DNA from: Pantoea sp. At-9b
GTDB lineage: Bacteria; Pseudomonadota; Gammaproteobacteria; Enterobacterales; Enterobacteriaceae
DNA length: 64,000 nt
NCBI RefSeq assembly: GCF_000175935.2
Contig: NC_014837.1
Span: forward strand, 992,001-1,056,000
Direction: 5' to 3'
Shown: in pieces, positions 20,280 to 28,045 of the stretch
How positions within the stretch are numbered: the stretch's first letter is position 1
Layout of the letters: every line of letters starts with the position of its first letter
Translations under genes and position numbers: made by a program
The notes under the pieces: generated by a model
The model's input: only the letters and a program-made list of their open reading frames with translations
What the model was told of the DNA's origin: nothing
Database searches by the model: none

Positions 20280-21839
20280 ATGCGTCACACAAATCCAATA
20301 AAAAGTGTCGGAGTGGGTTTAATGCTGGTATTGCTGTCCGTTGCGGGCGCAATTATTGGCGTACAATTAATTACTACCATCGGGGTGACTCCCAATACCT
20401 CTATTATCGGCGCGCTGTTTGCCATGCTGCTGGCGCGTATTCCGTTGCAATGGTTTCGTCGCTACCGTTCAGTCGAAGTGCAGAACCTGGCGCAGACCGC
20501 TATCTCTTCCGCTACCTTTGGTGCTGCCAACAGTTTGCTGATGCCGATTGCTGTGCCCTGGGCGTTAGGCGAGCCGCAACTGGTGCTGCCACTGTTTGTC
20601 GGCGTCAGCGCCGCGATGTTGCTGGATGCCTGGCTGCTCTATCGCCTGTTCGATACCCGCGTGTTTCCAGCCAGCAACGCCTGGCCACCGGGTGTTGCAG
20701 CGGCGGAAGCGATCAAAGCCGGTGACAAAGGCGGTCGTCAGGCATGGCTGCTGGTGCTGGGCGTTGTCGGCGGGATTGCCGGTTCAATGCTGAAGATCCC
20801 CATGTCGGCATTTGGTACGGCGTTTATCGGTAATATCTGGGCGCTGACCATGCTCGGCGTCGGTTTCCTGCTACGTGCCTATGCGCAACCGGTAGCCGGC
20901 ATTGATATCAACGCGCTTTATATTCCTCACGGCATGATGGTCGGTGCCGGTCTGGTGGCGCTGATTCAGGTGGTGCAGGTCATCCTCAGTCGCCGTAACG
21001 AGGCGATCAATGTCAGCCGTGGCGATAATGAAGTAAAACGTTCGCTCGGTTTCGGCACCCTGGGTTATATCGTCATTTCTGCGCTGCTGGCGCTGGCGGG
21101 GGGGTTATGGAGCCAGATGGGCCTGCCGATGCTGGTCTTGTTTATCATCTATGCCGCCTTCGCCGCCTTTGTGCATGAATTGATTGTCGGTATCGCCGCG
21201 ATGCACTCGGGCTGGTTCCCGGCGTTTGCCGTGGCGCTGATTACCCTGATCCTCGGCATTATGCTCGGCTTCCCGCCACTGGCGCTGTGCCTGCTGTGTG
21301 GCTTTACCGCCGCAACCGGCCCGGCGTTTGCGGACATGGGCTACGACCTGAAAGCCGGTTTTATTCTGCGCGGTAACGGCGCAGACATGCAGCAGGAGCT
21401 GTGGGGGCGTCGTATCCAGCTGATTGCCGCGATGATCGCCTTTGTGATCGCCATTCCGGTGGTGTGGTATGCCCATAACCTGTTCTTCGCGGAAAACCTG
21501 CTGCCACCGGTGGCACGTGTCTACGCCAAAACCATTCAGGCTGGTGCGGAACCGGGTATCGCCGGCAGCCTGCTGATCTGGGCTATTCCGGGCGCGATTA
21601 TTCAGCTGATTGGCGGACCGAAGCGCCAACTGGGTGTTTTGCTGGCGACCGGTTTGCTGATTAACAACGCCGCAGCGGGTTGGGCGGTGCTGGTGGGGAT
21701 CGCCTTACGCATCCTGATCCTGCGCATTTGGGGCGAGCGTGGCCGTTCACCGATGGAGGTGATGGCGGCAGGATTTATCGCCGGTGACGCACTCTACAGT
21801 TTCTTCCATTCACTTTTTGCCAGTAGCAGTAAGAAATAA
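20280..21839 (+). CDS. OPT/YSL-family oligopeptide or metal-chelate transporter
   Basis: Polytopic membrane protein of 519 residues with roughly a dozen hydrophobic segments, matching the oligopeptide transporter (OPT/YSL, PF03169) family by composition and motifs such as GVQLITTIGVTPNTS near the N-terminus and the repeated Gly-rich helices. Members are proton-coupled importers of peptides, glutathione or metal-chelators. CGGGGA precedes the ATG. It is the first gene of a three-gene operon with DUF1177 (14-bp gap) and aroM. The substrate is unknown; a short or modified peptide fits the family. Confidence 0.83.
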   Translation: MRHTNPIKSVGVGLMLVLLSVAGAIIGVQLITTIGVTPNTSIIGALFAMLLARIPLQWFRRYRSVEVQNLAQTAISSATFGAANSLLMPIAVPWALGEPQLVLPLFVGVSAAMLLDAWLLYRLFDTRVFPASNAWPPGVAAAEAIKAGDKGGRQAWLLVLGVVGGIAGSMLKIPMSAFGTAFIGNIWALTMLGVGFLLRAYAQPVAGIDINALYIPHGMMVGAGLVALIQVVQVILSRRNEAINVSRGDNEVKRSLGFGTLGYIVISALLALAGGLWSQMGLPMLVLFIIYAAFAAFVHELIVGIAAMHSGWFPAFAVALITLILGIMLGFPPLALCLLCGFTAATGPAFADMGYDLKAGFILRGNGADMQQELWGRRIQLIAAMIAFVIAIPVVWYAHNLFFAENLLPPVARVYAKTIQAGAEPGIAGSLLIWAIPGAIIQLIGGPKRQLGVLLATGLLINNAAAGWAVLVGIALRILILRIWGERGRSPMEVMAAGFIAGDALYSFFHSLFASSSKK

Positions 21840-21853
21840 TCAGGGAATCCAAC

Positions 21854-22786
21854 ATGAGTTTACAGCAGACACTGCAAGTCTTTGAGTTACTCGATAGCGC
21901 TTTCGTTGATGGTCAGCAGGTGGTTGATCTGTTTGCCGCTTATCCGGGCGTCAGCGCCAGCACCAAACGCGTCAGCGGCCCGAAAGGGCGTACCGACTTT
22001 GTGCGCATTGATATTCCGGGTGCACAGGGCAAAAGCAAAGGTGGCAAGGCCCCGACGCTCGGTATCATTGGCCGTCTTGGCGGTATTGGTGCGCGTCCGA
22101 CGCGCATCGGCATGGTGTCGGATGCCGACGGTGCAGTAGCCGCCGTCAGCAGCGCCCTGAAGCTGGCGCAGATGCAGACCAAAGGTGATGTGCTGGCCGG
22201 TGATGTGATCATCACTACCCATATCTGTCCGGATGCGCCCACCCGCCCGCATGAGCCGGTGGATTTTATGGATTCACCCATCGACGATATCACCATGAAC
22301 GACAACGAGGTGGTGGCAGGTGTGGACGCCATCCTCTCCATCGATACCACGAAAGGCAACCGCATTCTGAATCATAAAGGTTATGCGCTGTCGCCGACGG
22401 TGAAAGAGGGTTACATCCTGCGCGTATCGGAAGATCTGTTACGTATCATGGAGATGACCAGTGGCCGCCCGGCGGTGACCTTCCCAATTACCACGCAGGA
22501 CATCACGCCGTATGGTAACGGGGTTTATCACCTCAACAGCATTCTGCAACCCTCAACCGCGACGGATGTACCGGTCGTGGGCGTGGCAATTTGCGCCGAA
22601 TCGGTGGTGCCAGGTTGCGGTACCGGTGCCAGCCACGAAGTGGATATCGCCAGTACGGTGAAATTTGCCGTGGAAGTGGCGAAAGAGTTTGGCCGCGAAA
22701 CCTGCCAGTTCTACGACGCGCAGGAATACGCACTGCTGCTATCTTTGTATGGTAGCCTCAGCCATCTGCGTTCCCGGAAAGCATAA
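21854..22786 (+). CDS. DUF1177 family protein
   Basis: Cytosolic protein of 310 residues belonging to the uncharacterised DUF1177 family. Conserved-looking stretches are GRLGGIGARPTRIGMVSDADG (in part a nucleotide- or substrate-binding loop), IITTHICPDAPTRPHEP at about 115-131 with His and Asp residues that could bind a metal, MDSPIDDITMNDNEV, and SIDTTKGNR. No signal peptide. It is sandwiched between an OPT transporter and AroM with near-zero gaps, so the three act together; hydrolysis of the imported compound is a reasonable guess, not shown. Confidence 0.85.
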   Translation: MSLQQTLQVFELLDSAFVDGQQVVDLFAAYPGVSASTKRVSGPKGRTDFVRIDIPGAQGKSKGGKAPTLGIIGRLGGIGARPTRIGMVSDADGAVAAVSSALKLAQMQTKGDVLAGDVIITTHICPDAPTRPHEPVDFMDSPIDDITMNDNEVVAGVDAILSIDTTKGNRILNHKGYALSPTVKEGYILRVSEDLLRIMEMTSGRPAVTFPITTQDITPYGNGVYHLNSILQPSTATDVPVVGVAICAESVVPGCGTGASHEVDIASTVKFAVEVAKEFGRETCQFYDAQEYALLLSLYGSLSHLRSRKA

Positions 22787-22788
22787 GT

Positions 22789-23466
22789 ATGAAAACATCC
22801 CTGATTACCCTGACCATTGGTCAGTCTCCGCGCAGCGACATTCTGCCGCTGTTGCAGACCCATCTGCCAGCCGGGCAGGTGGAGCATGCTGGATTGCTGG
22901 ATGGACTCACCCTCGCAGAAGTGGAGCAGCACTATACGCCGGTTGCCGGAGAGAAAGTGCTGGTTTCGCGCATGCTGGATGGGCAGCAGGTGCGTCTGTC
23001 GGCGCACAAGGTAGAGCAGGGATTGCAGCAGAAGATCACCGCGCTGGAGGAGCAGGGTTACAACACCATCCTGCTGCTGTGTACCGGCGAATTCGGCACG
23101 TTGAAAACCCAGAAGGCGCTGTTGCTGGAGCCGGACCGTATTATCCCCCCGCTGGTTGGCGCGATTGTCCATGGTCATAAAGTGGGGATCGTCGTACCGG
23201 TGGAGGAGCAGATCGCGGAACAGGCCAGTAAGTGGCGTAATCTGGGGACGCCACCGTGTTTCGCGGTAGCCAGCCCGTATCTGGCGCAACAGGCGGATCT
23301 GGTGGATGCGGGGCTATCGCTCCAGGAGCAGGGGGCGGATGTGGTGGTGCTGGATTGCATCGGTTATCACCAGAAGCATCGTGATTTTCTGCAAAAGATG
23401 CTGGGCATTCCGGTGTTGCTGTCCAACGTGCTGGTTGCCAAGCTGGCTGCGGAATTGATCGTTTAA
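22789..23466 (+). CDS. aroM: AroM family protein (racemase-superfamily fold likely)
   Basis: A 225-residue cytosolic protein homologous along its length to E. coli AroM, whose role is unknown despite the name. Two cysteines in motifs NTILLLCTGEFG (Cys98) and VVVLDCIGYHQKHRD (Cys190) are placed like the catalytic pair of the Asp/Glu/hydantoin racemase superfamily; as I recall, E. coli AroM lacks the first one. The start is two bases after the DUF1177 stop, so the genes are coupled. In E. coli aroM follows yaiA; here it is the third gene of an OPT operon. Confidence 0.9.
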   Translation: MKTSLITLTIGQSPRSDILPLLQTHLPAGQVEHAGLLDGLTLAEVEQHYTPVAGEKVLVSRMLDGQQVRLSAHKVEQGLQQKITALEEQGYNTILLLCTGEFGTLKTQKALLLEPDRIIPPLVGAIVHGHKVGIVVPVEEQIAEQASKWRNLGTPPCFAVASPYLAQQADLVDAGLSLQEQGADVVVLDCIGYHQKHRDFLQKMLGIPVLLSNVLVAKLAAELIV

Positions 23467-23471
23467 TGTAT

Positions 23472-23494
23472 AGGGATCACAACTTGTGATCCCT
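23472..23494 (+). terminator. Perfect palindrome after aroM
   Basis: Two 11-base arms (AGGGATCACAA / TTGTGATCCCT) around a single C give a long stem 5 bp past the aroM stop. The T-tract behind it is weak (GTTGTCATTT), so it may stabilise or attenuate rather than fully terminate before ppnP. Confidence 0.6.
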
Positions 23495-23570
23495 GTTGTC
23501 ATTTCGCGTGACAGATCAGCGAGTTCCCTTGTAATCTGCCTGTTATCTTAATGTGCTGTGAGGAAGTAAT

Positions 23571-23855
23571 ATGCTCAACGTGAGTGAGTATTTTGACGGA
23601 AAAGTGAAGTCCATTGGTTTCGAGAGCGTCACCATTGGTCGCGCGAGCGTGGGCGTAATGGCGGAAGGGGAATACACCTTCGGTACGGGCCAGCCGGAAG
23701 AGATGACTGTCGTCAGCGGCGCACTGAAGGTGCTGTTGCCGGGCGAAAGCGAGTGGAAATGGTATGAAGCCGGTAGCGTGTTCAACGTGCCGGGCCACAG
23801 CGAATTCCATTTACAGGTGGCTGAGCCAACCTCTTATCTGTGCCGCTATCTGTAA
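23571..23855 (+). CDS. ppnP: Pyrimidine/purine nucleoside phosphorylase PpnP
   Basis: Small cupin (94 residues; UPF0345, formerly YaiE) that phosphorolyses a wide range of nucleosides to free bases and ribose-1-phosphate. The cupin core is seen in [20 protein letters not shown] and [13 protein letters not shown], and the ending TSYLCRYL is diagnostic. GAGGAAG precedes the ATG. It keeps its E. coli position after aroM. A strong terminator follows. Confidence 0.96.
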   Translation: MLNVSEYFDGKVKSIGFESVTIGRASVGVMAEGEYTFGTGQPEEMTVVSGALKVLLPGESEWKWYEAGSVFNVPGHSEFHLQVAEPTSYLCRYL

Positions 23856-23868
23856 GCATGTTGTCCAG

Positions 23869-23897
23869 GCCGCAGCATTCCGCTGCGGTCTTTTTTT
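23869..23897 (+). terminator. Terminator of ppnP
   Basis: CCGCAGC-ATTCC-GCTGCGG followed by TC and eight T residues. Confidence 0.9.
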
Positions 23898-23899
23898 TG

Positions 23900-24164
23900 T
23901 CTCCCTTCTGCTATTTCTGATCTCACCGGCACAAATCAACGACTGACACCGACCAACAATAAAAATATTTTACTTGCCATCTTGAAGACCATTTATTTCT
24001 TAATGGTTGTTTGATTTCAACAAATTAAAATGGATTCTTGTTACTTGCCTTTGTAATAAATAATTGAAAGCATTGGTTTTTATTTATTTTTCGGGTTGCG
24101 TGATGCAGCGATGTAGATTAAAAATGATATACCCATTACATGATGAGGATATAGGGAGACTAAA
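23900..24164. other. AT-rich leader region of an acquired gene
   Basis: About 265 bp of markedly AT-rich DNA in an otherwise GC-rich window, with runs such as AATAAAAATATTTTA and TATTTATTTTT. Such DNA is typically bound by H-NS. It contains candidate -10 elements close to the next gene and no coding frame. Confidence 0.6.
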
Positions 24165-25025
24165 ATGTCTTTTACGAGTGTATATCGTTTGCCGCCAGGG
24201 ATAATTCGGCATTGTTTTAATCCCGGTCCTGTGCAAGTTATTCCTGTATTAAATAATGCGATTAAGTTTATTGATCATAATTGTGCTTGCCTGTCTTCAA
24301 ATCATTGTGCGAAGCACACGGTGAATCAGGGGCTGAAAGAGTTACAGCCTGTCAATAAGCATTGGTTTATGAAGAACACACCGCCACTCCCTCGCCTGGT
24401 GGGTGTTCCGGGTTCGGTGAAGTTAACCGGGAATGCCGTCACGCCTTGTAGTGCCGGGACACTGAAAAAGGGAAAAGAATCTGGCGGGGAAAAAGTAAAC
24501 CTGAATAATCTGTGGGCCTGTTATTCTGAGAAGTTAAAATCATCGTCCGCTGAGTTAAACACTACGTTGTTTGCGGTTGAGCACGCTGATTCCGGGGTTG
24601 AAAGCCTTTCTGCATCGGCGTCAGAAGGCGCGGTAACGCCGGAAACTCTCTTTGTCACGAATTGGGATAATTTGGGTGAGGACAGTTTTTTAGTGCAAAA
24701 AGAACCCGAACAGTCGGAGCATAATTATGATTCAGGTGAAAGAAACGAACCCGCAAAACCCAACCCATTCCGCGCGATTGTTACGGCTAATGCCGGAACG
24801 TTTTCGGATAAAAGAGCGTGGCAATTCGGAGAGAAGTTTGACAATTATTATCCGGAATGTGAAACGATAAAAGAAGAGCCGTCTTCTCAAACGCCAGTCG
24901 ATACAACGTCTGTCCGGCGAGACACTGTTGTGATCATTGACGAGAAAATAAAAGTGAAGAATACGCTGAATATTTATGGAATAAAAAAGGATGATTTATA
25001 TGAGGAGGCGGCGACCCGGTTATAA
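24165..25025 (+). CDS. Orphan protein of unknown function, AT-rich gene
   Basis: A 286-residue protein with no recognisable domain. The ATG is preceded by AGGGAGA at good spacing. The N-terminal 60 residues are hydrophobic-to-neutral and contain a Cys/His cluster (Cys40, Cys42, His47, Cys48, His51) that could bind zinc. The middle is rich in Ser, Glu, Asn and Lys and looks disordered, and the C-terminal part is charged, ending KKDDLYEEAATRL. No signal peptide or membrane span. Codon use and base composition differ sharply from the neighbours, indicating horizontal transfer. It could be an effector, a toxin or a regulator; the sequence does not decide. Confidence 0.6.
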   Translation: MSFTSVYRLPPGIIRHCFNPGPVQVIPVLNNAIKFIDHNCACLSSNHCAKHTVNQGLKELQPVNKHWFMKNTPPLPRLVGVPGSVKLTGNAVTPCSAGTLKKGKESGGEKVNLNNLWACYSEKLKSSSAELNTTLFAVEHADSGVESLSASASEGAVTPETLFVTNWDNLGEDSFLVQKEPEQSEHNYDSGERNEPAKPNPFRAIVTANAGTFSDKRAWQFGEKFDNYYPECETIKEEPSSQTPVDTTSVRRDTVVIIDEKIKVKNTLNIYGIKKDDLYEEAATRL

Positions 25026-25121
25026 ATAGCGGGTTCGGAAGGGTATAAATCGAACCACCAGAATGCAGACAGGCAGGATTTGACGTTATGCTTCTGTGTC
25101 AGCTTCTCGCTATGGCATGAG

Positions 25122-25164
25122 TATAATCGCTGGTGGGCAAATTTAGTATAAATTTGCCCACCAG
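25122..25164 (+). promoter_or_regulatory. TATAAT promoter element and 35-bp perfect palindrome before the toxin-antitoxin pair
   Basis: TATAAT at 25122-25127 is followed by two perfect 16-bp arms (25130-25145 and 25149-25164, each CTGGTGGGCAAATTTA or its complement) around GTA. Transcription would start within the palindrome. Antitoxins of this kind repress their own operon by binding such sites. Confidence 0.7.
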
Positions 25165-25270
25165 TGCGGAGAGTTTTAAGCTCGTTTTATGTACATGTCA
25201 GGTGATGCTTTCATTGGCAGGCTTGGTATGGAGGAGCAGTCAAACGCTTATAAAGCAAAGGTTACAACTC

Positions 25271-25540
25271 ATGGCTCAGACTATGTCGCAAAAAGCTGCC
25301 CGCGAGGGACTGGGGAATCCAGAGCTCTTTGAGGGTGGGGTCTATATCACGAAAAACGGCGTTGCAGAGTTGTTTGTTCAAACGGCAGCGGAAAGAGAAT
25401 CTGAGCTGAGGGGCATCAGGGAAGAGCGTCAAATCAACGCGTTATTTAAGTTAGCGATGACAGCTAAACAGGAAATTGCGGTTGAGGGGGGGCTTACCCC
25501 GGAAGAGGTTCTGGAGAAGTTACGCTCTGCCAGAACATAA
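25271..25540 (+). CDS. Phd/YefM-like antitoxin
   Basis: Predicted antitoxin of 89 residues. The segment GVYITKNGVAELFVQTAAERESEL corresponds in pattern to the Phd/YefM DNA-binding/dimer fold (beta hairpin 'V.ITKNG.A.LFV', then an acidic helix), and the C-terminal EEVLEKLRSA would be the toxin-binding tail. ATG 25271 is chosen, with AAAGG nine bases ahead; the open frame reaches back to 25133, but that would place the N-terminus inside the palindrome. The toxin gene follows 17 bp later. The family assignment is by pattern and moderate. Confidence 0.65.
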   Translation: MAQTMSQKAAREGLGNPELFEGGVYITKNGVAELFVQTAAERESELRGIREERQINALFKLAMTAKQEIAVEGGLTPEEVLEKLRSART

Positions 25541-25557
25541 AATAAGGATATCTGTGC

Positions 25558-25896
25558 GTGCCACACCCGTTTCGGATCAACATTGCCCCTTTGGCGGAAT
25601 GGACGCTGAAAGATATTGAATCTTTCAAAAGTGCCACTATTGGAGCGAAGCTGGCGGCAGAGTTTGTTGACCAGTTATTCCTGGATTCATTAGCAGCGAT
25701 TAGTGAGGACCCAACACGCTATCGTTTTAACCATCATCTTTCGCAGCGAGGTTTATCTGTGCGCGAGAGGCTGGACCCTGATAGCGAATATCGGATGCTC
25801 TGTGAATTTGATGGCGAAACGATCCAGGTGCTGATGTTTTGCAGTATGAAGCAGGATTTTGACACGACATTATATCGTTATCAGATCCTCAAATGA
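25558..25896 (+). CDS. RelE/ParE-superfamily toxin
   Basis: Predicted toxin of 112 residues from GTG 25558 (TAAGGA nine bases ahead). The ParE/RelE layout is visible: basic N-terminal strand FRINIAPLAEWTLKDI, helical pair with AEFVDQLFLDSLAAI, then the ISEDPTRYRFNHHLSQRGLSVRERL segment and a closing sheet with EYRMLCEFDGETIQVLMFCSM. ParE-type members poison gyrase and RelE-type cut mRNA on the ribosome; which applies cannot be told. It sits with its antitoxin in an AT-rich acquired pocket and is intact. Confidence 0.75.
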   Translation: MPHPFRINIAPLAEWTLKDIESFKSATIGAKLAAEFVDQLFLDSLAAISEDPTRYRFNHHLSQRGLSVRERLDPDSEYRMLCEFDGETIQVLMFCSMKQDFDTTLYRYQILK

Positions 25897-25935
25897 GACG
25901 CGAAATCCCAGTTTAAAGCGGAATTAAAGCAAATC

Positions 25936-25965
25936 CGTAGCGGAGCGATAAATCGCGCCGCTTCG
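25936..25965. repeat. Partial copy of the dispersed palindromic repeat
   Basis: CGTAGCGGAGCGATAAATCGCGCCGCTTCG is a single palindromic arm between the convergent toxin and rdgC genes. (Given here as a description of the arm: CGTAGCGG start, CGCGCCGCTTCG end.). Confidence 0.7.
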
Positions 25966-25983
25966 AATTCGCGTTAGTGCAGC

Positions 25984-26895
25984 TTAACGCTGTGCTTCTC
26001 CGCCCAGTGCTTCCACCAGATTGCTGATCAGCGCAGCCAGTTCACTGGTCATCAGGATAAAATCAGCATCGAAACGCTGAGCAAAATCATCACGATCGAT
26101 ATCGTCATTTTGCTCACGCAGGGTATCGCTGAATTTCAGGCGCTTCACTGAAGCGTCATCAGCGATAACAAACTGAATGCGCTCCTGCCAGTCGAGCGCC
26201 AGTTTGGTCACGACTTTACCGGCTTCGATATGGGTAGCAATTTCGTCCGACACCAGGTCCTGCTTTTTACAGCGGATCACGCCACCTTCTTCCAGTAGCG
26301 CTTTCAGCTCGGCTTCATCCATCAGGGTGAAGCCGGCTGGCAGCTGGCCTGAACGCACCCACTCGGTCAGCGTCAGTTCAATCGGGCTTTCCAGCGTCAA
26401 CGGCACCACCGGCAGTGAACCGAGGCTTTTGCGTAACAGCGCCAGCGTATCTTCGGCTTTTTTCGCACTGGCGCAGTCAACGATAATCAGGTTGTTGACG
26501 GTGTCGATCCACATAAAGGTCTGGCTGAAACGGCTAAAGGCTCGCGGCAGCAAACTGTGCAGTACTTCGTCTTTTAACGAGTCCTTTTCCGTCTTCTTCA
26601 GCTTGCGGCTTTGTTCCGCTTCCAGCTTGTCGATTTTGGCTTCCAGCGCCTGTTTGACCACCGGAGAAGGCAGAATTTTTTGCTCGGTACGGGCACAGAT
26701 CACAATCTGACCATTAACCACGTGCGTCAGCGCCTCGCTGCGGTTACCCATAGGGGAAACCCAACCGGTTTTCGCCATATCCTGGCTACCGCAGGGTGAG
26801 AAGGTGAAGGCATCGAGCTGTTTTTCCAGATCGTCTGCGGACAGCGGAATGTCACGATTCAGACGATAAACCATCATATTTTTAAACCACAACAT
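25984..26895 (-). CDS. rdgC: Recombination-associated protein RdgC
   Basis: Nucleoid-associated ring protein (303 residues) that binds DNA without sequence preference and restrains RecA. The N-terminus [16 protein letters not shown] and the motifs [12 protein letters not shown] and [10 protein letters not shown] are characteristic. It starts 130 bp from mak on the opposite strand, the same divergent pair as in E. coli. Confidence 0.97.
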   Translation of the reverse strand: MLWFKNMMVYRLNRDIPLSADDLEKQLDAFTFSPCGSQDMAKTGWVSPMGNRSEALTHVVNGQIVICARTEQKILPSPVVKQALEAKIDKLEAEQSRKLKKTEKDSLKDEVLHSLLPRAFSRFSQTFMWIDTVNNLIIVDCASAKKAEDTLALLRKSLGSLPVVPLTLESPIELTLTEWVRSGQLPAGFTLMDEAELKALLEEGGVIRCKKQDLVSDEIATHIEAGKVVTKLALDWQERIQFVIADDASVKRLKFSDTLREQNDDIDRDDFAQRFDADFILMTSELAALISNLVEALGGEAQR

Positions 26896-27025
26896 CGGGA
26901 TTCCTTACCGGGGGAAATCTATCAGTCAGCGCGCATCATAGCGAAACATCGGCTGGGTTTCATTGCCTTTACCCAAACGACCCTCTACGGTATCTCTCAA
27001 CCTAACGAATAATGAGGAATAACAC

Positions 27026-27937
27026 GTGCGTATTGGTATCGATTTAGGTGGCACCAAAATTGAAGTGATTGCACTGTCGGACCAGGGACAGGAATTGTTT
27101 CGTCACCGCGTGAATACCCCGCGTGACGACTATGGCGCAACGGTACAGGCGATAGTGGATCTGGTGCATCTGGCAGAAGAGAAGACCGGGCAGCAGGGAA
27201 CCGTCGGGCTGGGCATTCCGGGCACCATTTCGCCTTATACCCAGCGGGTGAAGAATGCCAACTCCACCTGGCTCAACGGCCAGCCGCTGGATAAGGATTT
27301 GGCGCAGGCGCTGAATCGTGACGTGCGAATCGCCAACGACGCGAATTGCCTGGCAGTATCCGAAGCGGTAGACGGCGCAGGAACGGGAAAACCGCTGGTA
27401 TTTGCGGTGATTATTGGCACCGGTTCTGGTGCCGGTGTGGCAATTAACGGCGAGTCGCGCATCGGCGGTAACGGCAATGCCGGTGAATGGGGCCACAATC
27501 CGCTGCCGTGGATGGACGAGGATGAGCTGCGTTATCGCGCAGAAGTTCCCTGCTACTGTGGCTTACAGGGCTGCATTGAGACCTTTGTGTCGGGCACGGG
27601 GTTTGCCATTGATTATCAGCGTTTGAGCGGCAACGCGCTGAAAGGGGCAGAGATTATTAAGCTGATTGAGCAACAAGACCCGGTGGCGGAACTGGCGATG
27701 CGCCGCTACGAAATGCGGCTGGCGAAATCGCTGGCCCAGGTGGTGAATTTGCTCGATCCGGATGTGATTGTGCTGGGCGGCGGGATGAGCAATAACGATC
27801 GCTTGTATCAGACCGTGCCGACGCTGATGAAACAGTGGGTGTTTGGTCGCGAGTGTGAAACGCCGGTGCTGAAGGCGGTGCATGGCGATTCCAGTGGTGT
27901 GCGTGGTGCTGCGTGGTTGTGGCCCTTAAAAGACTAA
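27026..27937 (+). CDS. mak: Fructokinase Mak (ROK family)
   Basis: Cytosolic ATP-dependent kinase phosphorylating fructose (and mannose) at C6; 303 residues. The ATP-binding [10 protein letters not shown] is at 4-13; [13 protein letters not shown] carries the catalytic Asp; the ROK zinc site is in [10 protein letters not shown] at about 176-185. GAGGAAT precedes the ATG. It is followed by an intact copy of the dispersed repeat and the convergent permease gene. Confidence 0.95.
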   Translation: MRIGIDLGGTKIEVIALSDQGQELFRHRVNTPRDDYGATVQAIVDLVHLAEEKTGQQGTVGLGIPGTISPYTQRVKNANSTWLNGQPLDKDLAQALNRDVRIANDANCLAVSEAVDGAGTGKPLVFAVIIGTGSGAGVAINGESRIGGNGNAGEWGHNPLPWMDEDELRYRAEVPCYCGLQGCIETFVSGTGFAIDYQRLSGNALKGAEIIKLIEQQDPVAELAMRRYEMRLAKSLAQVVNLLDPDVIVLGGGMSNNDRLYQTVPTLMKQWVFGRECETPVLKAVHGDSSGVRGAAWLWPLKD

Positions 27938-27951
27938 ATGTAGTGCTGTGA

Positions 27952-28035
27952 CGTAGCGGCGCAATTTATTGCGCATCTTTTTGCATGGAGGGGCACTCCT
28001 GCTAAAAAAACAGCGCGATAAATCGCGCCGCTACG
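27952..28035. repeat. Dispersed palindromic repeat, intact copy
   Basis: Arms begin CGTAGCGGCGCAATTTATTG and end GCGCGATAAATCGCGCCGCTACG (inner 20 bases given or fewer per arm: CGTAGCGGCGCAATTTATTG; ATAAATCGCGCCGCTACG), with a 36-base spacer containing its own small hairpin (GGAGGGGCACTCC). It lies between the convergent mak and permease stops. Confidence 0.88.
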
Positions 28036-28045
28036 TTATGTTTCC

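Noticed and set aside
25133..25270. N-terminal extension of the antitoxin frame
   Set aside because: It would be translated from within the operator palindrome and promoter region and has no antitoxin-like pattern.
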